Shown: positions 15,506 through 23,151 of the stretch, piece after piece
How positions within the stretch are numbered: position 1 is the stretch's first letter
Layout: each line of letters begins with the position of its first letter
Origin: CAZXVU01 sp964644465
GTDB taxonomy: Bacteria > Chlamydiota > Chlamydiia > Chlamydiales > SM23-39
Length of the DNA stretch: 29,840 nucleotides
Reading direction: 5' to 3'
NCBI GenBank assembly: GCA_964644465.1
Contig: CAZXVU010000014.1
Span: 1-29,840 of the forward strand
Translations under genes and position numbers: made by a program
The notes under the pieces: generated by a model
Database searches by the model: none
Told to the model about the DNA's origin: nothing
What the model saw: the letters and a program-made list of their open reading frames with translations, nothing else

Positions 15506-16503
15506 TCGCCTTGTTCGAAATCTTGGAGAATCAGCTCTTTGAGCCGCTCGGGAGGATGTTCATCGATATTGAGCCAACGGAATAGCGGCTCCTTGCGGAA
15601 CCAGGTGAACTGCCTCTTCGAATAATGGCGGGAAGCCTTCTTGAACTCAACAATGAAATCTTGCCGGTCTTTGTCTGTTTGAGGCCCATTTAAGAACGCG
15701 AGGGCCTGCCGGTATCCAATCGCTTGAGAAGCAGATGGGTTCTGCCGCAGCCCTTTTGATTCCAGCTCCTTCACTTCGTCGAGAAACCCTTTCCGGATCA
15801 TCTCATCGCAGCGCATTTCGATCCGAGAGTAGAGCCGTTCTCGGGGATAATAAATAAACCAACAGCGAAAATCGTATTCCTGCTCCTGCAATTTATCTGC
15901 CTTGGGGAAATCGCTGACCCTCTTATCTGAAAGAGCCATGATTTCAAGTCCTCGGATAATCTTATGGCGGTCCTGCTCCGATATCGTCGCAGCATAGTCT
16001 GGATCGAACATCTGCAGCCTTTCGTAGAGTACTTCAGGGCCTAGATCGCGCATTTGTCGCTCCAACTGCTCGCGGATCTCAGGAACAGAGGGAGGTCCAG
16101 CAGGAGGCCCGTATAGAAGAGCATGAATATAAAAACCGGAGCCGCCCACAACGATGGGAACATTTTCGCGGGTGATGATCTCGCGGAATGCGTTTTGTGC
16201 ATGTTTGTAGAATTCAGCGACATTAAAAGGCATTTCTATGTCGCAAATATCAATCAGATGATGGGCAATCAGAGATCTTTCTTCGGGAGCCGCTTTCGCC
16301 GTTCCAATATCCATGCCCCGATAGACTTGCATCGAATCGGCTGAAATAATTTCCCCGCCGATGGTTTGTGCCAAAGAAAGAGAGAGAGATGTCTTGCCGG
16401 CAGCTGTGGGGCCAGCGACGACTAAGATGCGCTTTTTCTTAGTCCCTGGGAAAACTTTCTGCTTTTGCGGGATCGGAGCCCGTGAAAGAAGTGCTTGCTT
16501 CAC
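15502..16503 (-). CDS. miaA: tRNA dimethylallyltransferase
   Basis: MiaA adds the dimethylallyl group to N6 of adenosine 37 in tRNAs reading UNN codons, aiding accurate decoding. The 333-aa protein has the P-loop GPTAAGKTS at residues 31-39, the DSMQVYRGMDIGTAK motif at 56-70 and, further on, SASQAIGYR and RQFTWFR, all hallmarks of the family. An extra 25-residue basic N-terminal leader precedes the P-loop strand. The start is GTG, overlapping the rsbV stop as GTGA, so translation is probably coupled. The rsbV-miaA order is the one I recall in C. trachomatis. Its stop overlaps that of the convergent third MOMP-like gene. Confidence 0.96.
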   Translation of the reverse strand: MKQALLSRAPIPQKQKVFPGTKKKRILVVAGPTAAGKTSLSLSLAQTIGGEIISADSMQVYRGMDIGTAKAAPEERSLIAHHLIDICDIEMPFNVAEFYKHAQNAFREIITRENVPIVVGGSGFYIHALLYGPPAGPPSVPEIREQLERQMRDLGPEVLYERLQMFDPDYAATISEQDRHKIIRGLEIMALSDKRVSDFPKADKLQEQEYDFRCWFIYYPRERLYSRIEMRCDEMIRKGFLDEVKELESKGLRQNPSASQAIGYRQALAFLNGPQTDKDRQDFIVEFKKASRHYSKRQFTWFRKEPLFRWLNIDEHPPERLKELILQDFEQGD

Positions 16504-16847
16504 TTGTGCGTCTGCAATGCTTCCTTTTCGGTGGAGCAGATATGCAGGATTTTGTCGAACCCTGCCATCTTAATGATCTCCATCACATCGTCGCTTAAGG
16601 AAAAAAGAATCAAATCCCCTTTTTTCCCTTTCAGCTTTTTCGCCTCGGATAAAAGGAGGCGCATTCCTGCGCTGCTCAAATAATCAACGCGGGAAAAATC
16701 AAGAAGCAGATGATAGTGATGTTCATCTAAGAGCGTTTTGATCCTACGCTCCAAGACTGGCGCCGAAGCGGCGTCGAGCCTTCCATCGATACGGAGGATA
16801 ATGCGATGTTCGATCTCCTCCAGGTCAATATGCAAACCGACGCCCAT
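16500..16847 (-). CDS. rsbV: Anti-sigma factor antagonist (STAS domain, RsbV-like)
   Basis: A 115-aa single STAS domain. Such proteins bind a kinase-type anti-sigma factor (RsbW) and are switched off by phosphorylation of a serine; here the site is Ser58/Ser59 in DYLSSAGMRLL. The LDFSRV strand just before and the IDGRLDAASAP segment at residues 20-30 fit the fold. Ribosome site AAAGGAAAG lies upstream of the ATG at 16847. It sits between khpA and miaA in one unit. The partner kinase and phosphatase are not in this window; in Chlamydia this system has been linked to partner switching, which I infer may hold here. Confidence 0.92.
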   Translation of the reverse strand: MGVGLHIDLEEIEHRIILRIDGRLDAASAPVLERRIKTLLDEHHYHLLLDFSRVDYLSSAGMRLLLSEAKKLKGKKGDLILFSLSDDVMEIIKMAGFDKILHICSTEKEALQTHK

Positions 16848-16859
16848 GCTTCTTTCCTT

Positions 16860-17090
16860 TTATTGGATGATTTCCAAATGAATGCGGCGTCCCAGCCTTG
16901 CGCCAATAGTCATGGCCAAGGTCCTCAAAGAGCGGATTACGTTCCCTTTGCGGCCTACGACTTTGCCGATATCTTCTGGGGCTACACGGATCTCGATAAG
17001 AAGGCCACTTTGACCTTCCAAGGAGCGGATATCGACCTGATCGGGCTGGTTTACCATATTTTTTACAAGGTACGCGACAAATTCTTCCAT
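16860..17090 (-). CDS. khpA: KH-domain RNA-binding protein (KhpA/YlqC family)
   Basis: A 76-aa protein consisting of one KH domain with the RNA-binding GxxG loop GRKG at residues 46-49, inside IGKVVGRKGNVIRSL. KhpA is a small cytoplasmic RNA chaperone that usually pairs with KhpB and affects growth and division in several bacteria. The ATG at 17090 has the best ribosome site of the window, AGGAGGAG. A clear promoter (17112-17140) lies just upstream, so khpA heads the khpA-rsbV-miaA unit. The next gene, rsbV, starts 12 bases after its stop. Confidence 0.92.
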   Translation of the reverse strand: MEEFVAYLVKNMVNQPDQVDIRSLEGQSGLLIEIRVAPEDIGKVVGRKGNVIRSLRTLAMTIGARLGRRIHLEIIQ

Positions 17091-17111
17091 ATTTCTCCTC
17101 CTAAGAATCGA

Positions 17112-17140
17112 ATGATAGATAAAATCTCGATTGAATTCAA
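17112..17140 (-). promoter_or_regulatory. Sigma-70-type promoter of khpA-rsbV-miaA
   Basis: On the minus strand TTGAAT (4/6) and TATCAT (5/6) are spaced by 17 bases. The leader would be only about 15-20 bases and holds just the strong ribosome site. Confidence 0.6.
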
Positions 17141-17240
17141 TTTTTTAAGAAATTTCCCGTTTTCAACAGGAGATCCAATATAAATTATAATATTGACTAT
17201 ACATATACATAATTTACCTTTCTTTTAATTAATACAACAA

Positions 17241-17246
17241 TATAAT
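17241..17246 (+). promoter_or_regulatory. Consensus -10 element for the Inc-like genes
   Basis: A perfect TATAAT stands in a very AT-rich stretch 31 bases before the ATG at 17278. No good -35 lies 17 bases upstream, so it may be a weak or factor-dependent promoter. The predicted transcript start, near 17253, rules out the upstream GTG at 17251 as the start codon. Confidence 0.45.
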
Positions 17247-17277
17247 AAGTGTGAAAAAAAATAAAAATGGGTTTATT

Positions 17278-17682
17278 ATGGCAACAATTGCAGAAATCCC
17301 CTCAGGACAATTTCAACCCCTAATTAACCACTGCCGCCAAGAACAAGAGAAAATAGACAAGCGGATGAAAACACTCGTCGAAGTGGCATCTGTCGTAGCC
17401 GCAGTCATTTTTGGGATCATCTTTGGCGCCGCGATGGGTCCTATCGCAGGCATTTTCTTAGGGATAGTAGCAGGGTTCGCAGCACATGCTGCACTCAACG
17501 CACTTGCGGAAAAAAACAGAAACAGGAGTTATGAAAAAGCGGCCCTCGCTTTGAACACGCCCGATTTCGTTGAATTCTCCCAAAAGCACAAAATTTCACT
17601 CAATGCGGACACAATATTGAGCGCCCATGAAGCTTTCGTGAAGGCTCTATCTTCACAAATCAAAAACATTATAACAAACTAA
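17278..17682 (+). CDS. Inc-like bilobed membrane protein 1
   Basis: I do not recognise a named family. The 134-aa protein has an uncharged bilobed hydrophobic stretch, helices at about 33-52 and 54-76 split by a Met-Gly-Pro turn, with a polar N terminus (residues 1-32) and a helical C-terminal tail (77-134). A double hydrophobic lobe of this kind is the diagnostic feature of chlamydial Inc proteins, which are sent by type III secretion into the vacuole membrane. The tail has ALAEK, PDF and a QIKNI end shared with the next gene, so the two are tandem duplicates. The start is the ATG at 17278, matching the MAT opening of its neighbour; a GTG at 17251 is rejected. No strong ribosome site. The Inc role is inference. 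Confidence 0.72.
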   Translation: MATIAEIPSGQFQPLINHCRQEQEKIDKRMKTLVEVASVVAAVIFGIIFGAAMGPIAGIFLGIVAGFAAHAALNALAEKNRNRSYEKAALALNTPDFVEFSQKHKISLNADTILSAHEAFVKALSSQIKNIITN

Positions 17683-17693
17683 AGGAATTTACT

Positions 17694-18173
17694 ATGGCAA
17701 CACTAGCCCCAACAATGGCTCAAGTTCCAGCAAATACCCACGTTCCCCCAGTTGTAACAGACGAAGGCATTACCGGCACTTTAGAAGGCCGTCAAGTCGA
17801 GACGCTGAACGATATTGCGCAATATTGCATTGCAAAGCAAAACCGCGATACTCGCGTAATCAACGCTTTCGTCAACATCATTTCTTTGATCACAGCTATT
17901 GCTGTAGGTATTATCTTAGGAGTTGTACTTTCTCCAGTAGCCGGTATATTACTTGCGATCCCCACCTTCTTCATAGTGAACTCTCTGATCGTAGCTCTCG
18001 CAGAAAAATTGAGAAGCCGCAAATTCGAGAATGCAGCTGTGGCCCTCGGTTCGCCTGATTTCATCCGCTTTGCGAATGACAATCAAGTCGCTCTTACCCG
18101 CGAAAACGTAGTCGATGTACACAAAGCCTTTCTCAAATTCCAAAACACACAATTGAAAAATATCCAGGCCTAA
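17694..18173 (+). CDS. Inc-like bilobed membrane protein 2
   Basis: A 159-aa tandem paralogue of the previous gene, beginning 11 bases after its stop behind AAAGGAA. The hydrophobic lobes are at about 56-79 and 81-102, again split by a Ser-Pro/Gly-Pro type turn. Shared positions include GII-x-G, P-x-AGI-x-L, ALAEK followed by basic residues, A-L-x-(T/S)-PDF and the HKAF/HEAF and KNI elements near the C terminus. The N-terminal domain is about 25 residues longer than in protein 1 and is rich in Pro, Val and Thr, as is common in type III secretion signals. Likely an Inc-type or other small host-membrane protein; function unknown. Confidence 0.75.
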   Translation: MATLAPTMAQVPANTHVPPVVTDEGITGTLEGRQVETLNDIAQYCIAKQNRDTRVINAFVNIISLITAIAVGIILGVVLSPVAGILLAIPTFFIVNSLIVALAEKLRSRKFENAAVALGSPDFIRFANDNQVALTRENVVDVHKAFLKFQNTQLKNIQA

Positions 18174-18206
18174 AAACATCTGTTTCATTAAACTATAGGT
18201 CAATTT

Positions 18207-18470
18207 ATGGAACCATTACAACGCAACGTCTATCAACCATGGACCAGAACGGAACTTAAGATCCGCATTGGGTTGTGCTGTGTTTCAGCACTTGCTGCAA
18301 GTGTCGCTCTGCGCTACCTGATCTTTCCAACCCCTGGCTGCACCTGGAAAATCGGCGGCGCCCTCGCCACTTGCGCGGTCAGCAGCTTGCTCAAGTACGC
18401 ATTGAAACAAAACGTCCAGAACCGCTATTACGAAACCGTTCAACGTTTCTTTGACACCCGCGCGACTTAA
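18207..18470 (+). CDS. Inc-like bilobed membrane protein 3 (short)
   Basis: An 87-aa protein with two hydrophobic segments (about 20-40 and 46-66), the second lobe leading into ALKQNVQNRYYETVQRFFDT. This lines up with ALAEKNRNRSYEKAALALNT of protein 1, so it appears to be a third, diverged paralogue that stops just where the others continue with PDF and about 40 more residues. AGGT lies about 8 bases before the ATG. Its TAA stop shares the palindrome TTAA with the stop of cutA on the opposite strand. It is richer in Cys (four) than the other two. Function unknown; possibly a truncated Inc-like protein. Confidence 0.65.
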   Translation: MEPLQRNVYQPWTRTELKIRIGLCCVSALAASVALRYLIFPTPGCTWKIGGALATCAVSSLLKYALKQNVQNRYYETVQRFFDTRAT

Positions 18471-18772
18471 GCCAAAGTTTCTTCCGATATCCATTTTAGA
18501 TATTTGGGGTTGCCCGCTTCAATGGCCACTTGCAAAATTTCGGGCACTTCGTAGCTGCAATTTTTAACAATAAACTCCCTCACCGCTTCGAATCGCTCTC
18601 CTCGGGTCTTTAAAATCACCTTCGTCTCTTTCCCTTCCCAGGTGTAGATCGATTCCACTGGCCACATCGACGCGCAGGCGATCAGCCGTTTCTCCAATAA
18701 CCCTCTTGCAATCTTTTTTGCTTCTTCGACATTTTTGCATGTCCAAAACACATAGCAAAACTCACTTTTCAT
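18467..18772 (-). CDS. cutA: CutA1-family protein
   Basis: A 101-aa CutA1 protein, a very stable trimer of ferredoxin-like fold whose cellular task is unsettled, though linked in E. coli to copper/divalent metal tolerance. The family blocks ACASMWPVESIYTWEG and the YEVPEI segment are present, and the length is typical. The ATG at 18772 has AGGAAG upstream; the longer frame starts at a TTG inside ftsQ and is less likely. It follows ftsQ by 7 bases and ends the wall/division operon, at the place where ftsA and ftsZ would be expected in other bacteria. Confidence 0.93.
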   Translation of the reverse strand: MKSEFCYVFWTCKNVEEAKKIARGLLEKRLIACASMWPVESIYTWEGKETKVILKTRGERFEAVREFIVKNCSYEVPEILQVAIEAGNPKYLKWISEETLA

Positions 18773-18779
18773 CTTCTTC

Positions 18780-19700
18780 CTAGGTATGGTTTTCAACAAA
18801 AGCCAACTGGGGAATTCTCAGATCGATGATGCGGGGAGAGAACTTGCCCCCTTCTTTGATTGATGCGATTTGGCGGCGGTAATCTTCCGTCATGCTTTTC
18901 CTCAAGGCAAAGAAGTTGCCGAGCTGCTGAGAATACTCCTTCGGAGCCAATCGAAGGATTTTTGGGAAAACACAGACAATTTCTTGTCCATTTTGACGCA
19001 TGGAGATCTCTTCTTCTGTAAAAAGAACGATCTCCCGCTGTCCCAAGCTCGGGGCAAACGCATTGGAGACATCGATCCGTTTTACATGCAATCCCTCGCG
19101 CCAGGGAGAACCTTCCAAAAATTGGAGGATTTCAAAAGCGAGGATGAGATAGCGGTTTTTAATCGGAGCCAACCATTGTCCTCCTTTCCGTCCCTCACGA
19201 TCCTCTGGCGAGCCGAAAGGTGGGAGGCCCAAATAGATTTCAGGGAGGTTTTTAGGAGAGAAAAAGGGCGCGCCAGGAAAAATAAAGCCATCGAGATCGA
19301 CAGCCGTATTTAAATAATCGGCCAGCCAGGCAATGGGCTTACGGACTTCATAATCAATATAGAGCGTAGATGGAGGAATGCGTCTGATTTTAGAGGCTCT
19401 AATCAAGGGAGACGAGAGGAGTTTTTGTTCGGCTTTTTTGAGATCGATTGCATAGATTGAAAGGGGCAAATCGACCGATAAACCGAGAAGCTCCGCAAGA
19501 TAAGAGGTTTTTAAAGCCTCTTTTTCAGGACCGGTCTGGATAATGGCTGCGACGCGGTATTTTTCTTCGCTTAAATGTTTCTGCCGCTGATGGGACCAGA
19601 TCCAATATCCCCCTAAAGAAAGACAAAGCGTCAACGCTGTTGAGCCGATCAGGCAGAAAAGCGCTTGCCGCATGGTCCATTCGGGGGAGTTCGAATGCAT
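18780..19700 (-). CDS. ftsQ: FtsQ/DivIB-like cell division protein
   Basis: A 306-aa bitopic protein. One membrane helix at residues 12-35 follows a short cytoplasmic tail; a POTRA-like domain at about 60-125 (with AIDLKKAEQKLLSSPLI and the RRIPPSTLYIDYEVRKPIA strands) leads into a beta domain ending with RIIDLR at 290-295, which resembles the closing FtsQ strand. Sequence similarity in this family is low, so the call rests on layout plus position directly after murC-ddl. FtsQ links early and late division proteins at the septum. The ATG at 19700 overlaps the murC-ddl stop as TGATG with AGAGGA upstream. It corresponds by position to the gene I recall as CT764. Confidence 0.78.
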   Translation of the reverse strand: MHSNSPEWTMRQALFCLIGSTALTLCLSLGGYWIWSHQRQKHLSEEKYRVAAIIQTGPEKEALKTSYLAELLGLSVDLPLSIYAIDLKKAEQKLLSSPLIRASKIRRIPPSTLYIDYEVRKPIAWLADYLNTAVDLDGFIFPGAPFFSPKNLPEIYLGLPPFGSPEDREGRKGGQWLAPIKNRYLILAFEILQFLEGSPWREGLHVKRIDVSNAFAPSLGQREIVLFTEEEISMRQNGQEIVCVFPKILRLAPKEYSQQLGNFFALRKSMTEDYRRQIASIKEGGKFSPRIIDLRIPQLAFVENHT

Positions 19701-22096
19701 CAATGTCCTCTAGTTTCCAATAAACGCCTTGTCCGCTGCAGTCCGCAGGAGATCAGCTCATCGCAAATCTTAGACAAAGGAACTCCAGTAGCTCTCCACA
19801 TTTCAGGAAAAGCGCTGGTATTCGTAATTCCTGGGAATGGGTTGATCTCATTGAACCAATAGTGCCCGTTCGTGTCGAAAAAGAAATCGATCCGCGCCAA
19901 TCCTTTGCATCCGGTTGCTAAATACATTTTTTCAGCCAGCTCCATCCCAATTTTCTGTTCCAATTCGCTCATAGCGGGAGGAATGAGAAATTTTGAAGCA
20001 TTCGGGCCATATTTTTTCTCATAATCGAGAAAGGCTCCATGAGTGAGCACTTCTCCAGGCAAAGCCATCCGTACAGTTTCATTTCCAATGAGGGAAAATT
20101 CCACTTGCCGTCCTTCAACATGCCTTTCTACGATGACGGTATCGTCATAATAAAAAGCTAACTCTGCGCATTTCTGCACATCTTCTGGCCCATTGGCCCT
20201 GCTGACTCCGATGCTCGAACCGAGGTGGACTGGTTTGATCCAAACAGGAAATTGGAGGGTCTTTTCGATTTTTTTGAGCATTTCTCCCCGATTTTTCCGA
20301 TATTCGGAGATTCCCATTTCGAAATAAGGAGCCGTTGCAACGTTATTGATTTGCGCGATTTGTTTCGTCCAGGTTTTCTGCATACAGAGCGCCCCTGAGC
20401 GGTAATCGCAGCCAGCATAAGGAATTTGAAGCGTATCGAGAAATCCCGGCATCATTCCATCTTCGCCCTGCATGCCGTGAAAAACAGGAATGCAGAGATC
20501 GACCTGAAGCAGTTCCTGCATGATCGCAGGAGGTAATTTAGGCCCTTCGCTGCGGCAAAATTTTTGCTCCAACCGCTCAATGGCATCGGGACCAAAAATC
20601 CAATCCCCTTCCTTAGTCAGGCCAAATAGTTTGACGGTATAAGTCGAAGGATCGAGCGCTTTTGCAACATTGCGCGCCGACATCAAAGAAACGGGATGTT
20701 CTGCCGAGGTGCCTCCGCACAGAACTCCGATGGTGAGCTTGGGAGATCTTTGAGCGATTTGCTGCAAAATCGGCTCTCCTGTTTTAGTCACATCCCCAGC
20801 TCCCAAAGTCAAAACGACATCGAGAGGCTTCAATTTTTGCACGACGCCCGATTCGAGATGCTGACGCGGAAGAAAATGGAGCTTTTGCCCCAATTTTTCC
20901 CTCATTCGGGTATAGAGAGCCGCGCTTGTAATCCCTTCAATCGGCGATTCTCCAGCGCTAAAGATATCGGTGAGGATCACTTCATCAGCCTGCTCAAAAC
21001 AGGTCGTGAATTCCTGGAACAAATCGCGCACCCGCGTGTAGCGGTGGGGTTGGAAAACAACGATCAAACGCCGTTCATAAATAGAATCTCTGAGAGCCCG
21101 TATCGTCGCAGAGATTTCTGTCGGATGGTGCCCATAATCGTCATAGAGAGCGATTTTAGACGCTTCTCCTTTGAGTTCTAAGCGGCGGACCGTCCCGGAA
21201 AATTTTTGGAAAGCGGAACGAATGGCAGATTCAGGAATGCCCAAACTGATGGCCAATCCGAAAACCCCAGCGCCATTGAGAGCGTTGTGCCGGCCCAGCA
21301 AAGATAGCTCGATGTCGGAATAGCTTTTTCCCTGGAAAGTCAAATTGAAGAGAATGCTTTTCTCTGTTTGGCGGAAAGCGGAAATCACAAGATCGGCATG
21401 CTCGCTGAAGCCATAGGAAACGCCTTTCGGTTTTAATTTCGATAGCCTTGCATCGTCTTTGCACCAGAAGAGATGCTTCGGATGTTTTCCATTGGCAAAA
21501 AATTTCGCGAAGGCTTCATCGAGTTTCTCTTCGGAGCCCCAATATTCGAGATGGTCATTTTCAAGATTGGTGACAATGGCTCCGAAAGCAGCCGTTTTTA
21601 AAAACGATCCATCGCTTTCATCGGCCTCTGCGGCAAAAAAAGCGCCCTGTCCTGCTTTGCCATTCGTTTTCATCGACTGAAGGATGCCTCCCACAACAAA
21701 AGAAGGATCGAGTTTTGCCTCGCAAAGAACGGATGCCAGGATAGCAGTGGTCGTCGTCTTTCCATGCGTTCCTGTAACGAGCAGGCTTTTTTTTCCATTC
21801 ATCAATTTATCTAGGAGATCGGAACGGTGGAGGATGGGAAGTTTCAGTTCTTTCGCTCTCATGACTTCTACATTCGAGTCTTTGACGTCTGAGCTATAAA
21901 TGACGGTAGTGTTAGCTTGCACCATATCGGCATTATGCCCAACCTGGACTAAGATCCCCTCTTTTTTTAACTCTTCAAGAAGCGGGCTTTCATTCTTATC
22001 GCTCCCCTGCACTTTGTGCCCCTTTTGGTGTAAAATGCGCGCCAAAGCGCTCATTCCAATCCCGCCTAGTCCAATAAAATGATACGTCTCGGTCAT
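19700..22096 (-). CDS. murC-ddl: UDP-MurNAc--L-alanine ligase / D-Ala--D-Ala ligase fusion
   Basis: A 798-aa bifunctional enzyme. Residues 1-450 are MurC: Rossmann GLGGIGMS at 9-16, P-loop GTHGKTTTT at 109-117 and DYGHHPTEI at 320-328. Residues 453-798 are Ddl, with the ATP-grasp opening VLCGGTSAEHPVS, the GSSIG loop and the metal-site FNEINPFPG. MurC adds L-Ala to UDP-MurNAc; Ddl makes D-Ala-D-Ala for MurF, the next but one step. This fusion is a known hallmark of Chlamydiae and strongly supports the taxonomic call. All key motifs are intact. Start and stop overlap murG (ATGA) and ftsQ (TGATG). Confidence 0.97.
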   Translation of the reverse strand: MTETYHFIGLGGIGMSALARILHQKGHKVQGSDKNESPLLEELKKEGILVQVGHNADMVQANTTVIYSSDVKDSNVEVMRAKELKLPILHRSDLLDKLMNGKKSLLVTGTHGKTTTTAILASVLCEAKLDPSFVVGGILQSMKTNGKAGQGAFFAAEADESDGSFLKTAAFGAIVTNLENDHLEYWGSEEKLDEAFAKFFANGKHPKHLFWCKDDARLSKLKPKGVSYGFSEHADLVISAFRQTEKSILFNLTFQGKSYSDIELSLLGRHNALNGAGVFGLAISLGIPESAIRSAFQKFSGTVRRLELKGEASKIALYDDYGHHPTEISATIRALRDSIYERRLIVVFQPHRYTRVRDLFQEFTTCFEQADEVILTDIFSAGESPIEGITSAALYTRMREKLGQKLHFLPRQHLESGVVQKLKPLDVVLTLGAGDVTKTGEPILQQIAQRSPKLTIGVLCGGTSAEHPVSLMSARNVAKALDPSTYTVKLFGLTKEGDWIFGPDAIERLEQKFCRSEGPKLPPAIMQELLQVDLCIPVFHGMQGEDGMMPGFLDTLQIPYAGCDYRSGALCMQKTWTKQIAQINNVATAPYFEMGISEYRKNRGEMLKKIEKTLQFPVWIKPVHLGSSIGVSRANGPEDVQKCAELAFYYDDTVIVERHVEGRQVEFSLIGNETVRMALPGEVLTHGAFLDYEKKYGPNASKFLIPPAMSELEQKIGMELAEKMYLATGCKGLARIDFFFDTNGHYWFNEINPFPGITNTSAFPEMWRATGVPLSKICDELISCGLQRTRRLLETRGH

Positions 22097-23151
22097 CTTT
22101 TCTTCCCCACTTCGCGCACTACAGTTCCAAAATCGGTTTTTATTTGGGTTTGCAAACTGGCATTTTGCAGCGCAGTTCTATATTTGTCATGTCCTTGAAT
22201 CAGTTTTTCTATTTCTTCTACCATCCGCTCCGGCGCCGCTTCGGATTGAACGACCATCCTAGCTCCTTGGACAAAATTCATGATAAACCGTCCGTTGATC
22301 TGTTGATGATCGTCTGCTGCAAAGGGATATGGAATGAGAAGTGCCGGTTTTTGAAAGCGGATCAATTCAGCGATAGTTCCCGCTCCAGATCTGCAAACGA
22401 CGAGGTCTGAAGCAGCATACGCCAGAGGCATGTCCTCCTCAAAGGTCTTAACCACTGCTGGAATTTGATCGTAATTTGCAGTGCCCTCTTTTCCGGTCAA
22501 ATGGATCACTTGGAACAAAATCCCTTTCTTCTTCAAAATTTTGGCCGCCAGAGGAAATTCCTGATTGAGGAATACAGCTCCCTGCGATCCTCCGAAGACG
22601 AGTATGGTCAGCAAATTTTCGTCCAATCGATAGGCTTTGCGCGCCTCTTCTCGAGAAACCGCCTTAGCTTTTTTTGAGATCCAAGGAAGATACGGAACGG
22701 CAACTTGCTTTTCATTCCTTTTCGGCAATGGAAATTGGATGCCGATTTTTTCTGCAACAGGCAAGAACAGCCGGTTGACTTTGCCCAAAATGCAATTCGC
22801 CTCGAAAAGGACGATTTTTTTTCTGAGAACAGCTGCTGCTAAGAGAACGGGAAAACTGTGATAGCTGCCGAAGCCGACAACGACATCGGGCTTATAGCGA
22901 CGAATGAGTTGAATACTCTGCCAAAACCCTCGCCATGCAGCTTTTAAAAAGGGAAGAATCTTTTTCAAAGGCGCAGAGGCAATTTCTTGAAACGGGATTT
23001 TCTCTTTTGCGAAAAAGGGGCTATTTTGGAGTTTGTAGCCTGCGAAAAACAGTTCCACATCTCCCTCTTTCAGGAGCCATTCGCTCAATTGCTGGGCAGG
23101 AAACAAATGGCCTCCCGTTCCCCCCGCTGCAATCAATACTTTAAGATTCAT
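22093..23151 (-). CDS. murG: UDP-GlcNAc:lipid I N-acetylglucosaminyltransferase
   Basis: MurG converts lipid I to lipid II on the inner face of the membrane. The 352-aa protein has the glycine loop GGTGGHLFP at residues 10-18, the second-domain GGSQG motif, and the UDP-GlcNAc site SGAGTIAEL followed by PALLIPYP. The length is normal. The ATG lies 11 bases inside the end of ftsW, preceded by GGTGG, and the stop overlaps the murC-ddl start as ATGA, so all three are translationally linked. Confidence 0.97.
   Translation of the reverse strand: MNLKVLIAAGGTGGHLFPAQQLSEWLLKEGDVELFFAGYKLQNSPFFAKEKIPFQEIASAPLKKILPFLKAAWRGFWQSIQLIRRYKPDVVVGFGSYHSFPVLLAAAVLRKKIVLFEANCILGKVNRLFLPVAEKIGIQFPLPKRNEKQVAVPYLPWISKKAKAVSREEARKAYRLDENLLTILVFGGSQGAVFLNQEFPLAAKILKKKGILFQVIHLTGKEGTANYDQIPAVVKTFEEDMPLAYAASDLVVCRSGAGTIAELIRFQKPALLIPYPFAADDHQQINGRFIMNFVQGARMVVQSEAAPERMVEEIEKLIQGHDKYRTALQNASLQTQIKTDFGTVVREVGKKR

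Noticed and set aside
17251..17277. GTG start nine codons upstream for Inc-like protein 1
   Set aside because: It lies at or before the predicted transcript start from TATAAT at 17241 and would spoil the MAT N terminus shared with the next paralogue.
19700..22096. MurC-Ddl fusion as a novel gene fusion
   Set aside because: This fusion is already well known in Chlamydiae; it is used here as a taxonomic marker only.
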